From an uncultured Halomicronema sp. (lineage in GTDB: Bacteria > Cyanobacteriota > Cyanobacteriia > Phormidesmidales > Phormidesmidaceae), in the NCBI GenBank assembly GCA_937899725.1, contig CALCCA010000056.1:1-43003 (forward strand): a stretch of DNA of 43,003 bases, read 5' to 3'. How positions within the stretch are numbered: position 1 is the first letter of the stretch; every line of letters starts with the position of its first letter. This document shows, one piece after another, positions 16,865 through 26,412 of the stretch. Below the pieces are notes generated by a model, which ran no database searches, was not told the origin of the DNA, and saw only the letters and a list, made by a program, of their open reading frames with translations. Position numbers and translations under genes: made by a program.

Positions 16865-18649
16865 ATGAAACTCGGGCTGAAATTAACCGATGCGAATCGC
16901 AAAAAGCTGATTCTTTTCTCTTACCTTCTGGCGTCATTAATTCCCATCCTGGTCGGGGTGTTTTGCATCCAAACCTATGGGGTCGATGTTATACATGCCG
17001 ATCAGTGGGATCTCGCCGTCACCCTGCTCCAGGCCAAAACCTCATCGCTACCCCCTTCCGAAATTTTTGCGCTGCACAACGAACATCGAATTGTCACTTC
17101 AAGAATCATTGCGTTGACGCTCACACGGTTATTCTCCCCCTGGAACGTCAAGGTGGATATGATGATTGGCTATGCCTTTTCAGTGCTGGGCTATGGGCTA
17201 GTGGCAGCGCTGATTTTAAAGCAAAGTCAGTTATTTAAGCGAGCGGCAGTTAGCTCAAAAAATCTCCACCTCGGTGGGCTATCACTGGTAGCCTCTAGCC
17301 TGCTTTGGTTCTCACCTGTGCAGTCTGAAAATTGGCTTTGGGGCTTTCAAATGCCCTGGTTTCTGGTGATATTGTGCCTTGTAGGCGCTGTATTTTTTCT
17401 GGATGTCTGTCTTGAAACAGCTACTTACTGGGCCTTTTTTCCTGCGATCGCGGCCTGTGTGATCGCTAGTTTCTCGCTAGCTCACGGATTGTTTGTCTGG
17501 GCAGCTTGCTTACCCATGTTTCTCAAACCAGGGCTGAAGCGGCGCATTAGAGCTAGCCTAGGGGCCGTTTGGCTGGGTTCAGCTATGCTCACCGGGCTGA
17601 TTTATTTGACAGACTATCGTCGACCCGAGCATCATCCCAGCACCCATTTGGTCTTTGAAAGACCTGACTTGGCGATCGATTTCTTTCTTAATCAAATCGG
17701 CGGAGCCTTCGGCAAAGTTGAGCTCTCGACCGTAGTCTTAGGTCTGCTCATGATTGCCGCTTACGCGATCGGCGTCATCTGCTGTTTTAAAGGCTCTAAG
17801 TGTCTTCAGGCTCACTGTCTCCCTTGGTTATCCATTGGGCTGTTTGCGATCATTTTTGCGTTGATTACAACGGCTGGCAGACTCGGGCTCGGCTCCGACG
17901 TCGCCTTGGTTTCAAGATACACAACCGTCTCACTCCTGCTGCCCGTTTGCCTGATAAACTTGTCCAGAATATTTCTGGCGGCTCAAAAGCAACTCAGGGA
18001 ATACAAACTTTATACAGTGGGTTTATTATTATTGGCTGGCTTTCTATTTTCAAGCTTTATCACCGGTTACGAGCAGGGGCTAGCTGAGGTGCGGGCGTTA
18101 TCCTATGTGCGCTATCGCACCAAGACCTGTGTCGAACTCTATGACTATCTCACCCCGCAGTTCGCCAACGACTGTATGGCTGCTCACGTTTATCCGAATC
18201 CGGCCCTGCCATCTCAATTTTTGGGGCCATTGCAGCAACAGCAACTGATCGCAGCCCCTCCGGTTTGGCCGTCTGAGGCTCGTCAAGATTCCGACCTGGA
18301 CGATGGGCAGATTGATATGGCTGAAATACTCAAGATGCCTAACACCGATATTCTGAGAATATTGGGCTGGGCATTTTCTGACGGTAATCCGGGCATGGTG
18401 CTTTTGGGCAATGGAGCTAAGCCTGAGATTTTTACCTTCACCGAAGTTAGAAGGCGACGACGCGATGTTGCTGAAGCACTCTCTTCTAATCAGTACCTCA
18501 ATTCTGGTTGGGAAATGCAAGTTTCGTGGGATGATCTGCCGGAAAAATCTAGTTTTTTGACCGTTTATTTTTATGATTTGGAGCGGCGAGAAATTTACGA
18601 GCTGGGACAGATTTCTCTCACTGACCTGAGAGCTAAAGCCGGGTCATGA
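16865..18649 (+). CDS. Polytopic membrane protein, possible GT-C-type glycosyltransferase
   Basis: 594 residues with about nine to eleven hydrophobic segments between residues 17 and 395, then a soluble C-terminal part. After the first membrane segment comes HADQWDLA (44-51) and later ALHNEHRIVTSR (69-80). An acidic residue in the first extracytoplasmic loop followed by EHR recalls polyprenyl-phosphate-sugar-dependent GT-C enzymes, but I cannot assign a family. The tail contains ILRILGWAFSDGNPGMVLL, which resembles small beta-sandwich tails of such proteins. It sits between rfbA (23 bp) and the GtrA-GT2 fusion (24 bp), so it is probably the acceptor-side transferase of the locus (inference). 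Confidence 0.7.
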   Translation: MKLGLKLTDANRKKLILFSYLLASLIPILVGVFCIQTYGVDVIHADQWDLAVTLLQAKTSSLPPSEIFALHNEHRIVTSRIIALTLTRLFSPWNVKVDMMIGYAFSVLGYGLVAALILKQSQLFKRAAVSSKNLHLGGLSLVASSLLWFSPVQSENWLWGFQMPWFLVILCLVGAVFFLDVCLETATYWAFFPAIAACVIASFSLAHGLFVWAACLPMFLKPGLKRRIRASLGAVWLGSAMLTGLIYLTDYRRPEHHPSTHLVFERPDLAIDFFLNQIGGAFGKVELSTVVLGLLMIAAYAIGVICCFKGSKCLQAHCLPWLSIGLFAIIFALITTAGRLGLGSDVALVSRYTTVSLLLPVCLINLSRIFLAAQKQLREYKLYTVGLLLLAGFLFSSFITGYEQGLAEVRALSYVRYRTKTCVELYDYLTPQFANDCMAAHVYPNPALPSQFLGPLQQQQLIAAPPVWPSEARQDSDLDDGQIDMAEILKMPNTDILRILGWAFSDGNPGMVLLGNGAKPEIFTFTEVRRRRRDVAEALSSNQYLNSGWEMQVSWDDLPEKSSFLTVYFYDLERREIYELGQISLTDLRAKAGS

Positions 18650-18673
18650 AGACGATGAGTATTGAGGGTCGCG

Positions 18674-19981
18674 ATGAATAAAGCTTCTTTCGCTAAAATA
18701 TCGAAATTTTTAATGGGCGGAGGGTTTGCGGCACTGCTCAACCTCAGCCTGATCTACGGCCTGATTACCCTGTTGGGTTGGGACACTCCCCTCCTGCGCA
18801 ATCTAGCCAATCTTGTCGCGATCGAGCTTTCGCTGATCGCGAGCTTTTTTATCTATCGAATTTGGGTTTGGCCAGGAGGCAGTTGGAGTCCCAAGCGGTT
18901 ACTTCTGGAGCAATTGCCGCTATATCACTTTTCTGCCGGAGCCGCTTTACTTCTAAGAGTCCTCGTGATCTTTCCGGTACTCGATCGCCTCGGGGTTAAC
19001 TATCTGCTCAACACCCTGATGGGGGTAGCGGTGGGGGCCACTATCAACTATGTGTTGAGCGATCGCCTCGTGTTTAACCGTCCGGCCTCTCGCTCATCTC
19101 AGGCGCTGGCAGGGCCGCGTAATTCGGTCATCTATCGCCCCGAGGGCTTGGCTCCCGCCGCAGCGGATGCCACCGGAGCCGCTGTGGTTGCCCCGACACC
19201 GTTAGGTGCAAGTATTCATGACCAACTCTCGATTGTGATGCCCGCCTACAACGAAGAAGGCAGCATCGTCTCGACTGTTGAGGCCATTGTTGAGGTGTTA
19301 TCCGCAGAGCGCATTGCTCACGAAATCTTGATTGTGAATGACAACAGCCGCGATCGCACCGAGTCGTTGCTTCACGAGCTGAGCGATCGCTATCAGTCTG
19401 TCCGCTATCTCAATAACTACTATCCCAATGGGTTCGGCTTTGCCGTGCGGTGTGGCCTAGAAAATTTTGCAGGCGATGCGGTGGCGATCGTGATGGCCGA
19501 CTGCTCCGACCGCCCTGAAGACATTGTCCGCTATTTTTATAAGCTGCAAGAGGGCTACGACTGTGTCTTTGGTTCACGGTTTATGAAAGGGGGCAAGGTG
19601 ATTGACTATCCGGCCCATAAACTCTTCATCAATCGACTGGCCAATCTGTTTATCCAGGTGATTTTTTCGCTCGGCTTCAATGACACGACCAACGCCTTTA
19701 AGCTCTATCGACGCGACGTCATTGAGGGCATTTCCCCACTCATTTCTCACCATTTCAACTTAACGGTAGAAATGCCACTGAAAGCCATCTCTCGCGGCTA
19801 TTCTTACACCACCATGCCGATTACCTGGCAGAATCGCAAAACCGGAGTCTCCAAACTCAAAATTAAAGAGATGGGTAGTCGCTACCTCTTTGTCGTTCTC
19901 TATATTTGGCTCGAACGGCATCTCGCGCGCGGGGATTATCATCGCAGCAATCGCAAAAAGATGGCAAAAATCAATGGTTAG
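18674..19981 (+). CDS. GtrA-like membrane domain fused to a GT2 (DPM1-like) glycosyltransferase
   Basis: 435 residues from the ATG at 18674; a TTG four codons earlier is possible. Residues 1-137 form a GtrA-like domain with four membrane helices (KFLMGGGFAALLNLSLIYGL at the start, NYVLSDRLVFNR at the end). A low-complexity linker of about 45 residues follows. The GT2 domain runs from about 184: LSIVMPAYNEEGSIVSTVEA, LIVNDNSRDRTES, GFGFAVRCGLE, and MADCSDRPED in the place of the DxD region. DPM1-like enzymes load a sugar onto polyprenyl phosphate and GtrA proteins are proposed to flip it. The order is membrane domain first, opposite to the usual GT2-GtrA fusions. It overlaps the next gene by a few bases. 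Confidence 0.88.
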   Translation: MNKASFAKISKFLMGGGFAALLNLSLIYGLITLLGWDTPLLRNLANLVAIELSLIASFFIYRIWVWPGGSWSPKRLLLEQLPLYHFSAGAALLLRVLVIFPVLDRLGVNYLLNTLMGVAVGATINYVLSDRLVFNRPASRSSQALAGPRNSVIYRPEGLAPAAADATGAAVVAPTPLGASIHDQLSIVMPAYNEEGSIVSTVEAIVEVLSAERIAHEILIVNDNSRDRTESLLHELSDRYQSVRYLNNYYPNGFGFAVRCGLENFAGDAVAIVMADCSDRPEDIVRYFYKLQEGYDCVFGSRFMKGGKVIDYPAHKLFINRLANLFIQVIFSLGFNDTTNAFKLYRRDVIEGISPLISHHFNLTVEMPLKAISRGYSYTTMPITWQNRKTGVSKLKIKEMGSRYLFVVLYIWLERHLARGDYHRSNRKKMAKING

Positions 19982-21047
19982 TGCGCACAAAGTTCTGATC
20001 TGTGGCGGTGCTGGATTTATCGGCAGTTCTCTCGCCATTGGCCTCAAACAGCGATTCAAGACCTGGGAAATTATTTGTTTAGACAATCTCAAACGTCGTG
20101 GTTCTGAACTCAATCTCAGTCGCCTGAAAGAGGCGGGCATCCAATTTTTTCACGGCGATATACGCCTCCCAACGGATCTATCCCCCGACGTCTTCGAAGT
20201 TGACATAATCATTGATTGTTCTGCGGAACCCTCCGTTTTAGCGGGCTTTTCCTCCCCTGATTATGTGCTGCAAACTAATCTGGTTGGTACCATTAATATT
20301 TTGGAGTTAGCCCGTAAGACTCGCGCCGATCTCCTGTTTCTATCGACGAGCCGGGTATATCCTATTGAGCCGCTGAAATCAATTACGTTAGTAGAAGAAA
20401 AAACTCGCTTTGGCATCTCTCCCCAACAGACATTAACCGGATTTTCGGAACGAGGGGTCGCTGAGAATTTCTCTCTGTCAGGCTATCGCAGCCTCTATGG
20501 CACGACCAAATTGGCCTCAGAATTGTTGATTGAGGAATATCGCCAGGCCTATGGTTTACAGGCGGTGATTAATCGCTGTGGCGTTGTGACTGGGCCTTGG
20601 CAAATGGGCAAAGTGGATCAAGGCGTTTTTGTCTTGTGGGTCGCCGCGCACCACTATCAAAAATCGCTCAAATATATCGGCTATGGCGGCGGTGGCAAGC
20701 AAGTGCGTGATTTGCTCCACGTCCAGGATCTGCTGAACCTAGTGGAATATCAGCTCATGCATTTTGCCGCGCTTGATGGCGCGGTTGCCAATGTGGGCGG
20801 GGGGCTAGAGGGCAGCCTATCCCTATTGGAAACTACTTCATTGTGTGAAACAATTACTCAGCAATCTATCAATATTCAGCCGGTTGCTGAAGAACGGGCC
20901 GGCGATGTCCCGTTGTTTGTGATGGATAACACCTTGATTCACAGCCAAACCGGTTGGCAACCAACCCAGACGCCCGAAGAGACTTTAGAAGAGATTTACG
21001 AATGGCTATTGACCTATGAAACGATGCTGCGCCCCATCCTGGCTTAG
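19974..21047 (+). CDS. NAD-dependent epimerase/dehydratase (extended SDR), CDP-tyvelose-epimerase-like
   Basis: 357 residues from the ATG at 19974, which overlaps the stop of the preceding gene; an upstream in-frame TTG exists but would add unrelated residues. It has the Rossmann motif VLICGGAGFIGSSLA, FLSTSRVYPIEPL near residue 122, and YGTTKLASELLIEEY containing the YxxxK pair near 180. The family acts on nucleotide sugars. The long insert near 140-165 (TLVEEKTRFGI) and the RVYP context recall CDP-paratose/tyvelose 2-epimerases, but the substrate is not determined. Translational overlap with the GT2 fusion suggests a shared pathway. Confidence 0.85.
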   Translation: MVSAHKVLICGGAGFIGSSLAIGLKQRFKTWEIICLDNLKRRGSELNLSRLKEAGIQFFHGDIRLPTDLSPDVFEVDIIIDCSAEPSVLAGFSSPDYVLQTNLVGTINILELARKTRADLLFLSTSRVYPIEPLKSITLVEEKTRFGISPQQTLTGFSERGVAENFSLSGYRSLYGTTKLASELLIEEYRQAYGLQAVINRCGVVTGPWQMGKVDQGVFVLWVAAHHYQKSLKYIGYGGGGKQVRDLLHVQDLLNLVEYQLMHFAALDGAVANVGGGLEGSLSLLETTSLCETITQQSINIQPVAEERAGDVPLFVMDNTLIHSQTGWQPTQTPEETLEEIYEWLLTYETMLRPILA

Positions 21048-21286
21048 ATAGTTCTGAGGGGCCGGCACTCAACAGTCCACCATCTTGTAAATCGCTTAAC
21101 TGTCTTGACCCGCCAACTTTATTACTGTTCTACAGATACCTGTTGTCTGAGCAGATTACCACCCTCTGCCTAAACACATCCTTGCTTTCCAGCAAAAAAA
21201 GCTGTGTCCAAGACTCCGCTCAAGAGACCCCTAACTAATTTGTGAATCGCTGGCGCGGTCTTTAATCCTCTATCAAAACCAAAAGT

Positions 21287-21964
21287 ATGGATAAAGCTGT
21301 CTTTTTGAAACGTTTGTACGAAAATCGGTTTAACAGCAGCGAACAAAAATCGAAATTGCGGCTGTGGCAGGTGCTCATACAGGATTTTCTGCAAAAACAT
21401 GTCCCTCCAGGCGCTGCAGTGTTGGACATTGCTGGCGGATATTGTGAATTTATCAATCAGGTTGCCGCAACCTCCAAAACTTTAATCGATCTCAATCCAG
21501 ATTCTCGGCTATTTGCAGCAGCCAATGTCAACGTACTGAATATTGACATTCTTGATCATCATCAACAAACGAAAGTAGAAGATGATTGTTTCGATATTAT
21601 ATTTGTCTCTAATTTCTTTGAACATTTAGAAGATCAGGATCAACTATTTGAAGTTCTGAGCTTCTGTTTTCAAAAGCTGCGCCCAGGCGGCAGATTATTA
21701 GTTATTCAACCTAATTTCAAATATTCCTATCGAGAATATTTTGATTTTATTGATCACTATTTGCCGATCACCCATCAGTCCTTGGTTGAAGTTTTAGAAG
21801 CCCTGGATTTTCACATTGATACCCTAATTCCTCGGTTTCTGCCGTTTTCTACCAAGGGACGACCGACTAAAACTTGGATGTTACGGCTCTATCTAAAGCT
21901 GCCCATTGTTTGGCCCATCTTTGGCAGTCAGTTGTTTGTGAAAGCCTCTAAGCCTAACTATTGA
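21287..21964 (+). CDS. Class I SAM-dependent methyltransferase
   Basis: 225 residues. Motif I is [17 protein letters not shown] near residues 44-60, the acidic motif II is [11 protein letters not shown], then [17 protein letters not shown] near 104-120 and [14 protein letters not shown] near 135-148. This is the Methyltransf_11/23 pattern. Its composition is more AT-rich than that of its neighbours. It lies between two SDR enzymes after a 239-bp gap, so a sugar O- or C-methyl transfer is likely (inference). Lipid or protein substrates remain possible. Confidence 0.85.
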   Translation: MDKAVFLKRLYENRFNSSEQKSKLRLWQVLIQDFLQKHVPPGAAVLDIAGGYCEFINQVAATSKTLIDLNPDSRLFAAANVNVLNIDILDHHQQTKVEDDCFDIIFVSNFFEHLEDQDQLFEVLSFCFQKLRPGGRLLVIQPNFKYSYREYFDFIDHYLPITHQSLVEVLEALDFHIDTLIPRFLPFSTKGRPTKTWMLRLYLKLPIVWPIFGSQLFVKASKPNY

Positions 21965-22005
21965 GGCAATGTCCATTTTTCCTGTTACGAATTCAGAGGT
22001 GTGAG

Positions 22006-23064
22006 ATGAGTACAGTTATTATCACAGGCTCTGCGGGCTTGATTGGCTCGCAGTCAGTCCATTTTTTTGCGGGATTGGGCCTCAATGTCGTCGGGATTGA
22101 TAACGACATGCGAGCTGTCTTTTTTGGTGAGACGGCGTCAACAGATTGGAACCGGCAGTTACTGATCGATCAGTACGGCGATCGCTATCAACATAAAAGT
22201 ATCGACATTCGCGATCGCGAAGCGATTGAGCGCCTATTCAAAGAATATGGCTCTGATACGGTTTTGATTATTCACACTGCCGCTCAGCCCTCCCATGACT
22301 GGGCTGCTAACGACCCCCACACTGACTTCACGGTCAATGCCAACGGTACGCTAGTGCTGTTAGAAGCCACCCGTCAATTTTGTCCGCAGGCTGTTTTCAT
22401 CTTTACTTCCACCAATAAAGTTTATGGCGATACCCCCAACCATTTGCCCCTCAAAGAATTGGAGTTGCGGTGGGAAATTGAGGCCGAGCATCCTTTTTGT
22501 CGCGGCATTGACGAATCCATGAGTATTGACGATTCCAAACATTCCTTGTTTGGCGCTTCTAAAGTCGCAGCCGATATTTTAGTCCAAGAATATGGCCGCT
22601 ATTTTGAGATGAAAACGGCCAGCTTTCGAGGCGGCTGCTTGACCGGCCCGCTTCATTCTGGAGCCAAACTCCACGGCTTTTTAGCCTATTTGATGAAATG
22701 CACCCTTGAGCAAACGCCCTATACAATCTTTGGCTATAAGGGCAAACAAGTACGAGACAATATTCATAGCTACGACTTAGTCAATGCCTTTTATCATTTC
22801 TACCAAAATCCTCGCTGTGGAGAGGTTTATAATATGGGGGGCTCCCGTCACAGCAACTGTTCAATGTTAGAAGCGATCGCCCTCGCCGAAGAAATCACTG
22901 GCAACCAGCTGCCCTATCAATATTCCGCAGACAATCGCATTGGTGACCACATTTGGTATATTTCTGACGTTCGTAAGTTTGAAACGCATTATCCCGAGTG
23001 GCAATACAAATATGCGTTGAAAGATATCTTTGAGGAAATTTACCAGGCTCAAGCCTCCCGATAA
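22006..23064 (+). CDS. NAD-dependent epimerase/dehydratase resembling CDP-paratose 2-epimerase
   Basis: 352 residues from the ATG at 22006, preceded by GAGGTGTGAG; the open frame begins earlier at a TTG (21961). N-terminal [18 protein letters not shown] binds [20 protein letters not shown] near residues 132-148 matches the tyvelose-epimerase group. At the usual YxxxK site the sequence is [17 protein letters not shown], so Phe replaces Tyr. I recall this substitution in related bacterial proteins but cannot check. [20 protein letters not shown] and [16 protein letters not shown] are further family landmarks. It is probably involved in making a modified nucleotide sugar with the methyltransferase just upstream. 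Confidence 0.88.
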   Translation: MSTVIITGSAGLIGSQSVHFFAGLGLNVVGIDNDMRAVFFGETASTDWNRQLLIDQYGDRYQHKSIDIRDREAIERLFKEYGSDTVLIIHTAAQPSHDWAANDPHTDFTVNANGTLVLLEATRQFCPQAVFIFTSTNKVYGDTPNHLPLKELELRWEIEAEHPFCRGIDESMSIDDSKHSLFGASKVAADILVQEYGRYFEMKTASFRGGCLTGPLHSGAKLHGFLAYLMKCTLEQTPYTIFGYKGKQVRDNIHSYDLVNAFYHFYQNPRCGEVYNMGGSRHSNCSMLEAIALAEEITGNQLPYQYSADNRIGDHIWYISDVRKFETHYPEWQYKYALKDIFEEIYQAQASR

Positions 23065-23082
23065 TTTGTGAATTTGACAAAC

Positions 23083-24138
23083 ATGAATACCCTCAAAAAT
23101 GCCGATCGCCGAGTTTTGATTACCGGGGGCGCGGGGTTTATTGGCTCTAACTTTGTGCGCTCTGCCTACGGTGGCACCGCATCCCTAATCATCCTTGATG
23201 CCCTGACCTATGCCGGTAACCGCGCCACTCTGAGTGATTTGGAAGGGCCAGACGGCTGTTTGCTGGTGGTCGGGGATATTTGTGATGCGCCGCTGGTGAA
23301 TCAGCTGTTAGAGCAGCATCAAATCGATACGGTCATTCACTTCGCGGCGGAATCCCACGTCGATCGCTCAATTCTCGGCCCGGGGGCGTTTGTCCAAACC
23401 AACGTAGTCGGCACGTTTACCCTACTCGAAGCGTTTCGCCAGCATTGGCACCGGCAGCAGCAGCCAGCTCACTTTCGGTTTTTGCACGTCTCCACCGATG
23501 AAGTGTTTGGCAGCTTGGCAGCCGACGAACCGGCCTTTAGCGAAACAACCCCCTATGCGCCGAACAGTCCATACTCTGCCTCTAAAGCCGGGAGCGATCA
23601 CTTGGTGCGAGCTTATTTCCACACCTATGGGATGCCGACCCTGATTACCAACTGCTCCAACAATTACGGGCCTTACCAGTTTCCTGAGAAGCTGATTCCC
23701 CTGATGTGCGTCAACATTCTTTTGGGCCAGCCGCTCCCCGTTTATGGGGACGGCCAAAATGTTCGCGATTGGCTGTATGTCGAAGATCACTGTGCCGCGA
23801 TCGCCACCGTTTTGCAGCAGGCGGCTCCCGGCGAAACCTATAACATCGGCGGCAATAATCAGGTCAAAAATATTGACATCGTCAAGCAGCTCTGCGACCT
23901 AATGGATCGTTTGGCACCGGATTTACCCGTGTTGTCAGCCCATGATTTGATCACTTTTGTGCGCGATCGCCCTGGTCATGACCGACGCTACGCGATGGAT
24001 AGCACCAAGATACAGCGCGACTTTGGCTGGCAACCGCAGTATGATTTCGCCACTGGGCTTGAACAGACGGTGAAATGGTATCTGGCTCATCCTGACTGGT
24101 GGCAACCCTTGCTGGCGCAGCAACAGTCTGCGAGTTAG
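23083..24138 (+). CDS. rfbB: dTDP-glucose 4,6-dehydratase
   Basis: 351 residues from the ATG at 23083 (an in-frame GTG at 23068 is possible). RVLITGGAGFIGSNFVRSAY binds NAD, HFAAESHVDRSI near residue 88 and HVSTDEVFGSL near 135 carry the catalytic Thr-Asp-Glu set, and YSASKAGSDHLVRAY holds the YxxxK pair. NNYGPYQFPEKLIPLM and VRDWLYVEDHC are RmlB signatures. It converts dTDP-glucose to the 4-keto-6-deoxy sugar, the step between RfbA and RfbC. It is separated from rfbCDA by five other genes, which ties those genes to the same pathway. It converges on carA. Confidence 0.96.
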   Translation: MNTLKNADRRVLITGGAGFIGSNFVRSAYGGTASLIILDALTYAGNRATLSDLEGPDGCLLVVGDICDAPLVNQLLEQHQIDTVIHFAAESHVDRSILGPGAFVQTNVVGTFTLLEAFRQHWHRQQQPAHFRFLHVSTDEVFGSLAADEPAFSETTPYAPNSPYSASKAGSDHLVRAYFHTYGMPTLITNCSNNYGPYQFPEKLIPLMCVNILLGQPLPVYGDGQNVRDWLYVEDHCAAIATVLQQAAPGETYNIGGNNQVKNIDIVKQLCDLMDRLAPDLPVLSAHDLITFVRDRPGHDRRYAMDSTKIQRDFGWQPQYDFATGLEQTVKWYLAHPDWWQPLLAQQQSAS

Positions 24139-24139
24139 G

Positions 24140-24147
24140 GCGATCGC
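24140..24147. repeat. HIP1 palindrome (example of a window-wide dispersed repeat)
   Basis: GCGATCGC occurs here in the gap between rfbB and carA. It also occurs within many genes, for example at 2614-2621, 4093-4100 and 14823-14830. This octamer is highly over-represented in many cyanobacterial genomes and supports the taxonomic call. None was seen between about 9350 and 10870. Confidence 0.9.
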
Positions 24148-24162
24148 CGCCTGTAGCGGGCG

Positions 24163-25296
24163 TCATCGCATCAGAGCTACGAACTTACGAAATAAATAGT
24201 CAGCATCGTGGGGGCCAGGACTGGCTTCCGGGTGATATTGCACGGAGAACAGCGGCAGCGTTTTATGCTGCAGCCCCGCCACTGTGCGATCGTTGAGATT
24301 TAAGTGACTGATCTCAATATCCGTACTGGGAATCGTTTCCGCATCGATCGCAAATCCGTGGTTTTGACTGGTGATTTCTACTTGCTGACTGAGACCACAG
24401 GGATGATTTAGCCCTCGGTGACCAAACTTGAGTTTGAACGTTTCAGCCCCTAATGACAAGCCAATCAGCTGATGCCCCATACAAATACCAAACGTGGGAA
24501 TTTGCTGCTCTAGCAGGTCTCGAATAATTTGCGGGGCCTCTGTCACCGCAGCAGGATCACCCGGCCCATTAGAGAGAAAAATACCGTCGGGCTCGTAACT
24601 CAAAATCTGCTCGGCAGGGGTATCGGCAGGCACGACGATGACTCGGCAACCATAGCGCGTGAGTCGTCGCAAAATATTACGCTTGATCCCAAAATCGATC
24701 GCGACGACCGTCAACTCTGGGGGCGTCGTCTCACCCAACTCGGGAAAGCATTCCCAGACCGCAGCTGTCGGCTCTGACCATTCGTAGGGTTCGGTCGTAG
24801 TCACCTCGCTGACCAAATTTAACCCCGTCATCGCCGGCACCGCCTGCAGTTGCCGCAGCAGTTCATCCGGGTCGAGGATTTCAGTCGAAATGGCCCCATT
24901 CATCACGCCAGTATCGCGCAGTTGGCGGGTCAACGCCCGAGTGTCGATCCCAAAGATGCCGGGAATGCCATGATGCTTTAGGTAGTCTGACAATGACTGA
25001 GTCATGCGCCAGCTGCTGGGCTGATGACAAACGTTACGCGCGATCACGCCCCTTACATGGGGGTGATGTGATTCTTCATCTTCTGGATTGACGCCCGTGT
25101 TGCCCAACTCGGGATATGTAAACGTCACAATTTGGCCCCGATAGCTAGGGTCCGTCATGACTTCTTGATACCCGGTCATGCCCGTATTGAAGACTACTTC
25201 GCCCATAATGGTGCCAGGCGCCCCAAAGCTCCACCCGTGGTACGTAGAACCATCCATCAGAACTAACAAGGCTGGCATCAGGTTGTCAGAGAACAT
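24163..25296 (-). CDS. carA: Carbamoyl-phosphate synthase small (glutamine amidotransferase) subunit
   Basis: 377 residues from the ATG at 25296, chosen because cyanobacterial CarA proteins start a few residues before [18 protein letters not shown]; a second ATG is at 25278. The N-terminal domain has [20 protein letters not shown]. The class I amidotransferase domain has [24 protein letters not shown] with the nucleophilic Cys, SQNHGFAI, and [13 protein letters not shown] with His and Glu. It releases ammonia from glutamine for carbamoyl phosphate (arginine and pyrimidines). The frame stays open 118 codons upstream across the divergent gene, which is a GC-driven artefact. Confidence 0.95.
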   Translation of the reverse strand: MFSDNLMPALLVLMDGSTYHGWSFGAPGTIMGEVVFNTGMTGYQEVMTDPSYRGQIVTFTYPELGNTGVNPEDEESHHPHVRGVIARNVCHQPSSWRMTQSLSDYLKHHGIPGIFGIDTRALTRQLRDTGVMNGAISTEILDPDELLRQLQAVPAMTGLNLVSEVTTTEPYEWSEPTAAVWECFPELGETTPPELTVVAIDFGIKRNILRRLTRYGCRVIVVPADTPAEQILSYEPDGIFLSNGPGDPAAVTEAPQIIRDLLEQQIPTFGICMGHQLIGLSLGAETFKLKFGHRGLNHPCGLSQQVEITSQNHGFAIDAETIPSTDIEISHLNLNDRTVAGLQHKTLPLFSVQYHPEASPGPHDADYLFRKFVALMR

Positions 25297-25411
25297 AAGC
25301 AGCAGTAGATAGGATGAGTATGTGAAAGCAGCCTTTGGGGCACTCTTAACAATAACGGACACCGTCCGCTCTCGATAAACATTCTGGCTTTTGGCACTGG
25401 GGTAAGCACTG

Positions 25412-26281
25412 ATGACTCGTTCACAGCAGCAGCGATTGTTGATTTTATTAGGATGTTGTGCGCTATCAAGCTGCTCTCTGCTGCCGCTCCCCCAGTTTTC
25501 GTCAGAACCAGTAGAGGAGTCTACTGCAGAGGTCACCTCAGAGGGAGACGGAGAGACTGCGGCTCCTGGTACTGGTGAGGCGACACCCGTCGCGGATGCC
25601 GCTACCGCGCCCAATGCAGCGCCGGAAGCGGCCACCACTCCCCAGACCAACTACTTTAATGAAGCCGTTAATCGTGCCCAAAGCGCCGTGGCGATCGGGC
25701 AATCAGCTCAATCGACCGATGATTGGAACCTGGCCGTCAGTCGTTGGCAGCAGGCGGTTGCCTACATGCAGCAGGTGCCTAGCTCTGACCCCAATTACTC
25801 AGTGGCCCAACAAAAAGTTCAAGAGTATGGCCAAAATCTTGCTTCCGCGCAAAGCCAAGCGGCGGGTCAAGTCGCTGCGTCAACGGCAGCAGCGGCGGCT
25901 GATGCCCCTCCTGGCCTAGTTGCCAGCATTCCCATTGTGGGTCAAATGGGGGGGACGCCAGTGGTTCCTGTTACCTTAACAGCTAGCCAAGGCACTCAAC
26001 AGTTCGAGATGTTGTTTGATACGGGCGCATCAGGGACGTTAATTACCCCGGCGATGGCTCAGGCGGTCGGCGTGGTGGTTACTGGCAGCGCGACCGTCAC
26101 GGTTGCTGATGGCCGTCGAGTGGAAATTCCGATTGGTTATGTTGACACGCTCAAAGTGGGCGAGCTGATCATTCGAGACATCTGGGTCGGCATCGGCGGT
26201 GACGTCGCCCTGTTGGGGCAAGACGTCTACGGCCCCTATGGCCTGTCGATCGGCAGCAGTAAAATTGACCTGTATGAATGA
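25412..26281 (+). CDS. Lipoprotein retropepsin-like aspartic protease with an N-terminal helical repeat
   Basis: 289 residues. A signal peptide ends in a lipobox LSSC (Cys21), followed by an acidic/Ala-Pro-Thr-rich linker to about 78. A helical module spans 81-150: [20 protein letters not shown] and [20 protein letters not shown] retropepsin-like domain runs from about 170, with [11 protein letters not shown] (catalytic Asp203) and flap-like [12 protein letters not shown], ending with [16 protein letters not shown]. Single-domain enzymes of this type must dimerise. The N-terminal module resembles the C-terminal repeats of the caspase-like protein at 11941-13943. It is divergent from carA with 115 bp between starts. 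Location is predicted to be membrane-tethered in the periplasm. Confidence 0.87.
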   Translation: MTRSQQQRLLILLGCCALSSCSLLPLPQFSSEPVEESTAEVTSEGDGETAAPGTGEATPVADAATAPNAAPEAATTPQTNYFNEAVNRAQSAVAIGQSAQSTDDWNLAVSRWQQAVAYMQQVPSSDPNYSVAQQKVQEYGQNLASAQSQAAGQVAASTAAAAADAPPGLVASIPIVGQMGGTPVVPVTLTASQGTQQFEMLFDTGASGTLITPAMAQAVGVVVTGSATVTVADGRRVEIPIGYVDTLKVGELIIRDIWVGIGGDVALLGQDVYGPYGLSIGSSKIDLYE

Positions 26282-26412
26282 AGCCGTGTCCAGCCCCCTG
26301 AATGCGCTGTTGACCAGCGACCTTCTATTGGTGAGCGATCGCCCAGAGCTAGACCCTAAAAGCGGCTGGTGCCCGACCGCGATCGCCTCAGTTGGCCAAA
26401 GCGTGAGCCGAT

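Noticed and set aside
25356-25368. CGGAC-ACC-GTCCG palindrome between carA and the protease gene
   Set aside because: Five-base arms are too short to call an operator without conservation data.
25297-25650. Open frame extending carA 118 codons upstream
   Set aside because: It lies antisense to the signal peptide and linker of the lipoprotein protease, is low complexity, and does not resemble CarA, whose homologs start near 25296.
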